Shown here piece by piece: positions 25,654-33,355 of a stretch of DNA of 64,000 nt (position 1 is its first letter; each line of letters opens with the position of its first letter). The stretch lies in assembly GCA_963773635.1 (NCBI GenBank), contig CAVZBW010000005.1, forward strand, positions 3,038,001 through 3,102,000. The letters run 5' to 3'. This stretch comes from CAVZBW01 sp963773635 (GTDB taxonomy: Bacteria; Actinomycetota; Acidimicrobiia; Acidimicrobiales; RAAP-2). The position numbers were made by a program, and so were the translations under genes. Below the pieces are notes generated by a model that had not been told where the DNA came from, searched no databases, and was given only the letters and a program-made list of their open reading frames with translations.

Positions 25654-27627
25654 ATGACCGTGGGGCCGCGGCCGATCGGCCTCCGCCGCCGGCGGGACAC
25701 TGGGTGCCGGCCGACCGCAGACCAGGAGCTGCTCCTCCGAGCGGCGATGACCTCCGAGGGAATGGCGGCCTGGGAGCAATGGCGCCGGCGCCACCTAGGG
25801 CTCGACAGGGTGGACCCCGACTCGTGGCGCATCATGCCGATGCTCTACCGGCGACTCGCCTCCCAGGGCATCGACGGGCCGGAGCTGCAACAGCTGCAAG
25901 CGGCGTACCGGGCCACGTGGGCCGCCAACCTACGGGTATTCGAGGCCGGGGCGGACTTCATATCCTGCCTCGAGTCCGTAGGCATCCCGACCATGGTCCT
26001 CAAGGGCGGCGCGCTCGTTGATCTCCACTACCGAGATGCCGGTCTTCGACCAATGGCCGACGTGGACGTGCTCGTGCCGACCGCCGTGGCGCCTCGGGCG
26101 TTCGAGGCGCTCGAACGGTCCGGCTGGCTCGAGCGGAGCGGCATTCCCTTCGCCACGCAGCGAGTTACTCGGCACGCTGCCGCCTTCGTCGGCCCGGCTC
26201 GCCAAGAGGTGGACCTCCATTGGAACGCCCTCGACGTGCCAGGGAGCGACGATGAGTTCTGGGAGGCGGCGGTATCCGCTCGCGTTGGCCGCGCCAGCAC
26301 GCTCGCCATGAATCCCAGCGATGAGCTCCTCGTCCTCGTCGTCCACGGTACTGGCCCCTTCGGAGCCCCTGTCCGGTGGGTTGCCGACTCGTTGACCGTG
26401 TTGGCCACGACCGGAGAGGCATTCGATTGGGATCGGTTGGTCCACGCCGCGGTCGGGCGCGGGGTGACCGTTCGAGTAGGAGCAGGACTGCGCTACCTGC
26501 ACGAGGCCTTCGCCGCCGGCGTCCCGAAGTCGGTTCTCGACTACCTGGAAGAGTTCCCCGCCCCGGCACACGAACGGCTCTCTCATTGGGCCCTCACCCA
26601 CGATCTCCGTCACGGGGCGACCTACGTGCACCAATGGGATCGTTGGCGCAGACTCCAGGCGCTCCTGCCAGCCGCCACCGCAGGGGATCGCGGCTCCGAG
26701 GCGGGGCCGGTGGCGGGCACCTTCGTTGAGTACCTGCAATGGAGATGGGGACTGAGTACGCGAAGCGAGCTGGCAGGCCGGTTGGCGCGTAAGGTAATGC
26801 AAATCGCGAGGTACGGGCGTTCGGATCCGACGGGCCGTCCCCTCGACCCGAGCGGCGGCCCCGGGTCGGCGGTGCCGCCGCCAGCAGCGCGAGCTCGTCA
26901 CTCAGCATTGCCACGGAGCGCCCGCCGAGTGAGCGGGGACCTGCGAGCCTCGTGCGTCGTCCTCGATCGTATCGACACCGTGACCGCAGGCGTGCCCTGG
27001 ACTTCGACTCGTGTTTGCCATCTCCTGTTTCATCTTGCGGCTTCTCGGTATCGTCCCCAGATCCTGGAAGTCTCCTGCGGCTTCGGCAAGGCGACGACGT
27101 ATCTGGCCGCTGCCGCTGCCCAAACAGGCGGCTTCGTGCGCGCAGTCGATGGGTCCGCTCCGATGTACCGTGGGCGGACGGTCGAGGGTTTGCTGCGTGA
27201 CGCAAATGTCAGCGCTTCGTGCGACGTCACTTTGGGATGTGACGCACGCTGGTTCCTCTTGGACCTCCTTGCTAAAGATCCTTGCCTGGAACTGGATCTC
27301 GCTTTCATTGACTGCTCACACACGGTAGAGGTCGACGCGTTTGTCACGCTGTGCGCTTGGACGCACCTTCGAGCAGGCGGGCTACTCGTGCTCGACGACC
27401 TCGATTGGGTTCCGGCGCGTCATGACCCAACCGCCGCGGGTTACAGCCGGCCGACAGTCGCTCATGTCAGAGTACTGTTCGACTACATCCGGTCGCTGGC
27501 GGACAGCGACAGCGCCGGTGAATGGGGATACGACGAGGTCGGATGGCCTTTGGGATTCGTGCGGAAAGGCGGGGGGAGTTTCCTCCCCCTGACCGACGTC
27601 CTCGCACACCTGGGGGACCAGTATTGA
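25654..27627 (+). CDS. Nucleotidyltransferase fused to a class I methyltransferase
   Basis: 657 residues from ATG 25654; a start at 25555 or 25558 is also open. The N-terminal domain (residues about 15-400) is an NTP_transf_5-type nucleotidyltransferase: RPTADQELLLRAAM, then TMVLKGGALVDLHY, GLRPMADVDVLVP (D-x-D metal site), QEVDLHWNAL and LLVLVVHGTG. After a basic Pro/Ala-rich linker, the C-terminal 200 residues are a SAM methyltransferase (PQILEVSCGFGKATTYLAAA; LDLAFIDCSHTVEVDAFVTL; RAGGLLVLDDLDW) of the Methyltransf_24 type. Such nucleotidyltransferases accompany PqqD/HprK pairs. It is divergent from the PqqD operon. The fusion appears uninterrupted. Confidence 0.8.
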   Translation: MTVGPRPIGLRRRRDTGCRPTADQELLLRAAMTSEGMAAWEQWRRRHLGLDRVDPDSWRIMPMLYRRLASQGIDGPELQQLQAAYRATWAANLRVFEAGADFISCLESVGIPTMVLKGGALVDLHYRDAGLRPMADVDVLVPTAVAPRAFEALERSGWLERSGIPFATQRVTRHAAAFVGPARQEVDLHWNALDVPGSDDEFWEAAVSARVGRASTLAMNPSDELLVLVVHGTGPFGAPVRWVADSLTVLATTGEAFDWDRLVHAAVGRGVTVRVGAGLRYLHEAFAAGVPKSVLDYLEEFPAPAHERLSHWALTHDLRHGATYVHQWDRWRRLQALLPAATAGDRGSEAGPVAGTFVEYLQWRWGLSTRSELAGRLARKVMQIARYGRSDPTGRPLDPSGGPGSAVPPPAARARHSALPRSARRVSGDLRASCVVLDRIDTVTAGVPWTSTRVCHLLFHLAASRYRPQILEVSCGFGKATTYLAAAAAQTGGFVRAVDGSAPMYRGRTVEGLLRDANVSASCDVTLGCDARWFLLDLLAKDPCLELDLAFIDCSHTVEVDAFVTLCAWTHLRAGGLLVLDDLDWVPARHDPTAAGYSRPTVAHVRVLFDYIRSLADSDSAGEWGYDEVGWPLGFVRKGGGSFLPLTDVLAHLGDQY

Positions 27628-27752
27628 GCCTCTGTTCGTGCTCGATCGCCTTCTTCTGTGACCTGGCACATGCGGACCATGCCGGATCGGTCGACCAGCT
27701 CTTCCGTGAGCTGGAGCAGCTACACAGTGAGTGCGTGACCGGCCACTGTTGA
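27624..27752 (+). CDS. 42-residue cysteine-rich ORF coupled to the fusion gene
   Basis: TTG 27624 overlaps the preceding stop (TTGA). The product starts LSLCSCSIAFFCDLAHADHA, continues GSVDQLFRELEQLHSEC and ends VTGHC. The five Cys are at positions 4, 6, 12, 37 and 42, and the end is Cys. It could be a small disulfide or modified peptide, or just the untranslated end of the island. No family recognised. Confidence 0.3.
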   Translation: MSLCSCSIAFFCDLAHADHAGSVDQLFRELEQLHSECVTGHC

Positions 27753-27919
27753 CCGGCGCCGCGCAGAAAGCGGCGGTCCCGGTGGTCACAATGTGGTCAC
27801 AGGACTCGCCCGGACGACCCCGGACGGCCCGTCATGAGCACTACAGGCCGAGTGGCTGAAACGGTCTCTGAGTAGGACGGAGACGGACTTGCCCGGACCC
27901 CTCCAGACCATCGCGCCGT
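27753..27919 (+). other. Right end of island B with GTCACA repeats
   Basis: GTCACAA (27785-27791) and GTCACA (27796-27801) are followed by 27796-27817, identical to 18492-18513. Further on come CGGACCCCTCC and CCGTGACTG leading into the repeat, as at the island A end. No gene is seen. Confidence 0.6.
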
Positions 27920-27972
27920 GACTGTAAATCTGCCGGCGCAGCCTACGGGGGTTCGAATCCCTCCCGGCCCAC
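27920..27972 (+). repeat. Third copy of the tRNA-Tyr 53-base repeat (attR of island B)
   Basis: Identical to 1591-1643. The tRNA 5' half is missing. Host DNA resumes to the right. Frames that translate through the antisense of this repeat give GREGFEPP-like or GRDSNPR-like peptides that are not genes. Confidence 0.93.
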
Positions 27973-28083
27973 GCGCAGGTCCGTCTTGGCGCCGCTCGCC
28001 GTTGGGGGTGGGAACGGCCGTCCGTGGGGTACGCTCTGGTCAGTGGCCGTGGGGTCGGCCACCGAGTTGTAGAGGGGGTCTCG

Positions 28084-28425
28084 TTGAGGCACTCCGGTGA
28101 CGTGGTCTTGGGGGAGCAGATCTGGCGGCGGCAGGGCCACCACCTGCAGCTCGTCGGGCGACCCGAGGAGATGGCCTTTCTCGCCCATGAGGCCACCGGC
28201 GAGATCCACTGCGGGACTCCGGAGTTTTGGCAGCGGTGGCGGTACCTTCCGAATGTCATCAGCTACGTCCGGCGCCGCCGCAGCGGCGCCGAGGTGGTCC
28301 ACTACTACCGGCCCCACCTCGGCGTCCCCGTGCCGGAGACCCGGGTGCTCCCGCGGGCCTGTCCCGTCGACCGGGGCGCCCGTCGTCACCACGTGTGGCA
28401 CCGGGTCCGCCTGGGCGCCGCCTGA
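28084..28425 (+). CDS. Uncharacterised protein
   Basis: 113 residues from TTG 28084, preceded by GAGGGGG; GTG starts further upstream are also open. Content is basic and aromatic (EEMAFLAHEATGEIHCGTPE, FWQRWRYLPNVISYVRRRRS, VVHYYRPHLGVPVPETRVLP). I recognise no family. It is the first host gene after the islands and is convergent with the exopolysaccharide operon (3 bases between stops). Confidence 0.55.
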   Translation: MRHSGDVVLGEQIWRRQGHHLQLVGRPEEMAFLAHEATGEIHCGTPEFWQRWRYLPNVISYVRRRRSGAEVVHYYRPHLGVPVPETRVLPRACPVDRGARRHHVWHRVRLGAA

Positions 28426-28428
28426 CCC

Positions 28429-30247
28429 TCAGGGGTTGACCCGGTAGAGCCGCCACGAGGGCTCGGTGCCGATGCCGGGGACGTTGAGGACGCGCATGCG
28501 CGATCCCCGCCCCCGTCGACCAGAACGTCGGGTACCGGCGGTTGACCGCGTCGAGGCTCCCGTTGACGCGGTCGGGAACGAGGATGTACTCGATCCCGTA
28601 GCGCTTGGGGTCGTTCAGGTCGCGCGAAAACTGGTAGTCACTCGTGATCACGAACTGGTGAGGGCGGTTCGACGAGATGAAGATGCGCCAGCCGACGAAG
28701 GTGTCCAGGAGGATCGACCCGTTCGAGAGCCGGAGAGAGTCCAGGTACTGCGCGAGCCGCACCTCCTGGGGGAACCCCTGCAGCTGGGGGTTGGTCGCCG
28801 GCGGGTACTGATGGGGGGAGACGACCGAGCGTAGGGCATACTCCTGGATCCCGATCTCCGGGTTCAACATGGCGTTCCACGACACCGGTATTGCCGGGAT
28901 CAAGACGATCGCCGCGCAGAGGCCGGTGGCCAGGCGCTGGGTGAGCGAGAGTGATCGAGCCGGCGTGACGGCGTCGCCGATCTTGCGCCCTCGATAGGCG
29001 GGCGACGGGCGCAGCGTCGCCACCAGGACCACCGCGAGCGGGACGGTCATGAGGTAGAAGCGCAACCAGGGGAAGGTGGAGCCCGAGAGGTAGCTCAGCG
29101 CCTCGAAGGCGAGGGCCGCCCCGTAGAGCACGAGCGGCGGGAGGACCTCCGCGTCGCGCCGCCAGGCCGCCAGGACGACCGCCACGATGACGATGGTGAA
29201 CAACAGGGGCTCGAGCGAGAGGGCGTCGCGGAAGATCAGCCCGATCGCGCCGCCGGCGTACGCGTTGGCCCCACCAAAGCCGGCGGCCGACCCGAGGCCG
29301 TTGGTGGCCTTGACGATGGTCGAGTTCCCGTACTGCGAGGAGAACTGCGCCAGGGCGTTCCCGGTGATGAGCCAGCTGCTGAACGTCCACAGGACGAAGC
29401 TGAGCGCGAGCGGGAAGCCGACGATGACGGCATCGAGCGCACCGGACGAGAGCGCCCCCCGCCTCGGGGTGCCCTCGCGCCGGCGCCGCCAGAGCGAGAC
29501 CGCCAGGACGAGCAGCACCGCGCCGAGCCCCACGGCCAGTGACTCGTATCTGGTCAGGTAGTCGAGCCCGAGGGCGATGCCCGCCACGGCGAGATCGTTG
29601 ACCCGCTCCGTGCGGATCCAGCGCATGAGCCGTCGCACCGCCCAGGTCGTGAAGAAGAGGTAGAAGGGCTCGCTCTGCCCGCTGCCGGCGTACAGGACGA
29701 TCATCGGGTGGAACGCGGCGGCGAGCGTGAGCCCTGCGGTCCACAGGCGCGAGCCGCCCCGGTCGAGCACGATCCCCCGGATCTCGCACACGGTCCCCGC
29801 CATGAAGGCGGACGAGACCAGGATCCCGGCCACCCCTCGGTCGAGCAGCGCGGGCCACAGGCCCTTGAGGAGGAGGAGGGGCAGGTCGAGCAGGCTCGGC
29901 AGCGGGTTCCACACGAACCCGACGGCGGAGAGGTGGGGGTCCCTGCTGAAGATGACGTAGCTGGCGTTGGCGACGCGGCTGATGCCGTCGCCGAAGATGT
30001 AGTTGTAGTGCAGGTCGAGCACCAGGCCGATCGCCGCATAGATGGCGTAGAGCGCGACGAAGATGGCGGCGGTCGCTCTGCGCGACGATCCGCCGAAGGC
30101 GGCTCGTGCATCCGCCGGTCGCCCGGTGACCCTCTCCCGGGGGGGTGCGGCGGCCGGCGCACTCGTCCACGAGGGCGTCTCGACCAGGTCGGCCGGTGCC
30201 GGGGTGGGCGAGGGTGCCGAGCGCAGGCTCGTCAGCTCGGCGGTCAC
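28429..30247 (-). pseudogene. Multi-pass (GT-C/ArnT-like) glycosyltransferase with a terminal frameshift
   Basis: About 605 codons from GTG 30247, which overlaps the GT2 stop by 4 bases. It has ten or more membrane helices. HYNYIFGDGISRVANASYVI near the N-terminus and RYESLAVGLGAVLLV fit an undecaprenyl-linked glycosyltransferase. The frame is lost near 28505: the C4 run at 28505-28508 carries one base too many. Removing it yields MRVLNVPGIGTEPSWRLYRV and a stop at 28429 that fits the family's compact end. Without it the frame runs on with low-complexity residues. The break may be real or a homopolymer error. Confidence 0.7.
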
Positions 30248-31704
30248 CGGGGGGTGGACTGGGCGAGGGGCCGGCGTCTCAGGTGGAGGCCGTGATGCGT
30301 CTTCTCCCAGTAGCTGGGATAGAAGATCAACTGGACGAAGGCCTTGACGGCGGCGATCGCCATCAGGATCCAGTAGAGCGGGGCGAGCAGCGCGGCCCCC
30401 GCCAGCTGCGGCTTGCGGTCCGCTCGGGCTGCGACGACGCCCATGTAGACGACCGCGGCGTTGCCGAGCAGGAGGGAGACCAGCGCGGCGTAGTAGGCAA
30501 AGGGTGGGAAGAGGTTCCGGATGAACGTCGGCTGGGCGAAGAGCCACGCCAGGGTGAGGAGCCAGAAGACGGAGTTGACCAGCGTGACCGTCGGGGTGCC
30601 GGCGGTGAGGCCCGCAAACCGGAAGACCCCCCTCGTCCCCAGCTGTCGCCACAGTTGGACGGGGTGGCGGGTGTGCACGAGGAAGGTCTGGAGGTAGCCC
30701 TTGTACCAGCGCGAACGCTGACGGATCCAGTTGATCGGATCGCTGTTGGCCTCCTCGTACGTCACGGAGTCCAACACGGTGGTCGAGTAGCCGAGGCGGG
30801 CCAGGCGGATCCCGACGTCGGCGTCCTCGGTCACGTTGAAGGGGTCCCAGCCGCCCACCTCGGCCAGGGTCTCCATCCGCATGTGGTTCGAGGTGCCCCC
30901 GAGGGGGATCGGCGACGCGTCCTTCATGAGACCGGGAAGGGTGTAGCCGAACCATTGGTCGTACTCGGAGGCGAACCAGCGCGTGAGCAGGTTCTGCCGC
31001 ACGTTGTGGTACTTGAGCATCGCCTGGATGCAGGCCACGTCGGGGGGAACCTTCCGAAACGCGGCGACGACCCGGCGCAGCTGCAGCGGGTCCGGGATGT
31101 CCTCGGCGTCGTAGATCGTGACCAGCTCCCCCCGAGCGTCGACCAGTCCGTAGTTGCACGCCTTGGGCTTGGTGCGCGGTTCGGCCACCGGCACGAGGAC
31201 GATCTCGACCAGCGCGGCGGCCTCGCTCTCCGCCGCGGCCGAGATGGTTTCGGTGTCGTCCGCCTCCAGGAGGAGCCGGATGTCGAGCTTGTCCTTGGGG
31301 TAGTCGAGCTGGCCGACGCCGCGGAGGAGGTCGTGGACGATGTCGTGCTCCCGAAAGGCGGGCAGGAGCACCGTGTACACGGGCAGCTCGTCGTCGCTCA
31401 GCGCGAGCGCCTCCTCGTCGCTCACCCGCATGGCCGGCTTGTTGTTGAGCCCCTGCACGAAGAGGTACAGCCGGTCCGCGAGCGTCACCAGGTAGACGAT
31501 CATCGCGACGCTGATCCCCGCGACGAGCGTGCCCGTCGGGAATCGGACGAGCAGCCCGATGAGGACCGCGAGGGCGAGCAGGAGGGTCAGCCGCTGGCGA
31601 CCGGTTGCGGTCACCGCCGCGGAGAACGCCGGCGAGTCGCGCCGGAGTCCGTTGACGCTTGCGTCGAGCGCCCCGTCCTCCGTGGCGGAGGTGTCGGCTG
31701 TCAC
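30244..31704 (-). CDS. Processive GT2 glycosyltransferase (BcsA/cellulose-synthase-like)
   Basis: 486 residues. Two N-terminal helices, a cytoplasmic GT2 domain, then several helices. The synthase motifs are all present: LLLEADDTET (first Asp), TIYDAEDIPDPL (D-x-D), NVTEDADVGIRLARLGYSTT (T-E-D) and IRQRSRWYKGYLQTF (Q-x-x-R-W). These define a membrane beta-polysaccharide synthase. No PilZ domain is present, unlike cellulose BcsA. With the BcsB-like gene upstream it would make and export an extracellular glycan. Confidence 0.9.
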   Translation of the reverse strand: MTADTSATEDGALDASVNGLRRDSPAFSAAVTATGRQRLTLLLALAVLIGLLVRFPTGTLVAGISVAMIVYLVTLADRLYLFVQGLNNKPAMRVSDEEALALSDDELPVYTVLLPAFREHDIVHDLLRGVGQLDYPKDKLDIRLLLEADDTETISAAAESEAAALVEIVLVPVAEPRTKPKACNYGLVDARGELVTIYDAEDIPDPLQLRRVVAAFRKVPPDVACIQAMLKYHNVRQNLLTRWFASEYDQWFGYTLPGLMKDASPIPLGGTSNHMRMETLAEVGGWDPFNVTEDADVGIRLARLGYSTTVLDSVTYEEANSDPINWIRQRSRWYKGYLQTFLVHTRHPVQLWRQLGTRGVFRFAGLTAGTPTVTLVNSVFWLLTLAWLFAQPTFIRNLFPPFAYYAALVSLLLGNAAVVYMGVVAARADRKPQLAGAALLAPLYWILMAIAAVKAFVQLIFYPSYWEKTHHGLHLRRRPLAQSTPR

Positions 31705-31711
31705 GATGTCA

Positions 31712-33352
31712 CTATCCGCGGTCGGCGGCCGCGACCAATTGACGGCCGGCGTCGACCAGCCGCCCGATGGTGGCCCGGCCGGGCTCCGTGAGCGCCTCGC
31801 CGTAGTTGCCCCGCACGAGCATGCTCACCGTCGAGCGGAGGCTGTGACTGGCCGCCGGTGGGGCCGGTTCGGGCAGGCGTCCCACGCCGATCTCGACATC
31901 GGGGCTGATCACGTTGACCCGTTGGTACCGCACGGTGCCGTGCGAGTCCACGCGCCAGGTCCAGGACAGCATGCTCGACGCCAGGTCGGTGGGCCGCTCC
32001 ACCAGTGCGGTGCTGTCGTAGTACAGCGTGGCGCTCACGCCGTGGCCGAGCGCATAGCTCCCGCCGCGTACGTAGGCGTTGCCGAGCTCGTAGTAGGAGG
32101 TCGCCGGGTAGACGGACAGGCGGCCCGTCTGCCCGATCGTGAGGATGTCCACGCCGAGGGGCGCTCGACTCGATGCGGTCGATGCGGTCGATGCGGTCGA
32201 TGCGGTCGATGCCGTGGAGCCGGTCGCCTCGGGCTTCTCCACGACTCGCTGCAGCGTCGAGCCGGAGCCGAAATACGAGGCTGCCCAGGCGTAGCGCTGC
32301 TCGTGCACGGGGTTCCAACCGGAGAGCTTCGGGACGGTTCCGACGAGCGCCGGTCCCGCCGCAGGGAGCGAGGCGCCGTCGACGCTCGCCGGCACCGCAG
32401 GCGAGAGCCACGCCAGGACGGCCGCAGCGACGGCGAGAACTGCCACCGCGGCCCAGGGCGTGCGGCGCACGGTCATTGGGCGTGATCTCGGACGGCGGCG
32501 CCCGGCGATGCGATCCCGCAGGACGATGCCCGCCACGAGCAGGGGAGCGACCGCTGCCGGGACGAGGGTGCGCACGGTAGGGGACGCGCCCGAGAGTGCG
32601 AGCGTGCCGGCGGCACCCAGGATCATGGTGGCGGCGGTCGCGGCAAGTCGTCGCCGGAGCCGGCCTCCGACGGCGACGAACACCGACACCGATGCCAGCA
32701 GGACGTTGAGGAGGGCAAAGGCCTCGACCGTTCCCCCGAGGAGCGCCCCCACGAGCCGGTAGAGCAGGGGCCACGAGGCCGCGACCACGATCCATGGGGC
32801 CCAGTAGCGGCCCGCCGGGCGGGAGCCGAAGAGCACGACGCACCCGGCCGCCACGAACAGCACGAGGGACAGGATGTCGACTCGCCACAGCTGGGCCTCG
32901 AGCCCGAGTCGGGACGCGAGCAACCCGTCGACCATGGCTATCAGGAGCAGGAGCACTCCGGCCACGATCCAGTCGACCTGCCGGTCGTCGATGGGTGGGC
33001 CGGGCTCCTCTCGCAGCCATTTCCCGGTCGCCGCCAGCCCTGCCCACAGCGGGAGCAGGAACACATAGGCGAGAAGGTCGCCGCCCTTGTTCTGCCGGAC
33101 CACGGAGTCGAGCGTGGCGTGGAAGGCGACGAAGGCCAGGGCGGCGAGGACCGCCCAGCGGAGGGTCAGCCTGATCCACCGGGCCCGGAACTCCCTGGGG
33201 ACGAGGGGCGTGATCGATGCCGGGGCCCTCGTCTCTTCGCCGACGCGCTCGGTCGGTACCGGCAGGGGAGCGGCGACGCCGTCGATCTGCGTGGCCTCGC
33301 CGACCGCGAGATCGCGTTCGATGGCCCGCTGCAGTGCCGTCAGACCTTCCAT
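31712..33352 (-). CDS. Membrane protein of the exopolysaccharide operon
   Basis: 546 residues. A 55-residue cytoplasmic N-terminus is followed by about nine helices between residues 60 and 330. An extracytoplasmic C-terminal domain follows (VGTVPKLSGWNPVHEQRYAW, LGVDILTIGQTGRLSVYPAT), interrupted by a TAS repeat linker encoded by tandem GATGCGGTC units (32172-32216). No family identified with certainty; a polymer-export or sorting role is inferred from its position between the BcsB-like and BcsA-like genes. Confidence 0.7.
   Translation of the reverse strand: MEGLTALQRAIERDLAVGEATQIDGVAAPLPVPTERVGEETRAPASITPLVPREFRARWIRLTLRWAVLAALAFVAFHATLDSVVRQNKGGDLLAYVFLLPLWAGLAATGKWLREEPGPPIDDRQVDWIVAGVLLLLIAMVDGLLASRLGLEAQLWRVDILSLVLFVAAGCVVLFGSRPAGRYWAPWIVVAASWPLLYRLVGALLGGTVEAFALLNVLLASVSVFVAVGGRLRRRLAATAATMILGAAGTLALSGASPTVRTLVPAAVAPLLVAGIVLRDRIAGRRRPRSRPMTVRRTPWAAVAVLAVAAAVLAWLSPAVPASVDGASLPAAGPALVGTVPKLSGWNPVHEQRYAWAASYFGSGSTLQRVVEKPEATGSTASTASTASTASTASSRAPLGVDILTIGQTGRLSVYPATSYYELGNAYVRGGSYALGHGVSATLYYDSTALVERPTDLASSMLSWTWRVDSHGTVRYQRVNVISPDVEIGVGRLPEPAPPAASHSLRSTVSMLVRGNYGEALTEPGRATIGRLVDAGRQLVAAADRG
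32172..32216 (+). repeat. 9-base tandem repeat inside a coding region
   Basis: Four perfect copies of GATGCGGTC (32172-32207) and a fifth imperfect one. On the coding minus strand they add Thr-Ala-Ser triplets to an extracytoplasmic linker. Copy-number change would keep the frame and alter only linker length. Confidence 0.9.
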
Positions 33353-33355
33353 GGG

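Noticed and set aside
27786..28259. Minus-strand frames translating through the tRNA-Tyr repeat (GREGFEPP and GRDSNPR-like peptides; also at 18613-18921)
   Set aside because: These peptides come from reading the antisense of a tRNA 3' end, a common false ORF.
28259..31159. 966-residue minus-strand frame
   Set aside because: Its first part is a shadow of the GT2 gene in another frame, and its last part is beyond the frameshift of the GT-C gene. The real genes are 30244-31704 and 28429-30247.
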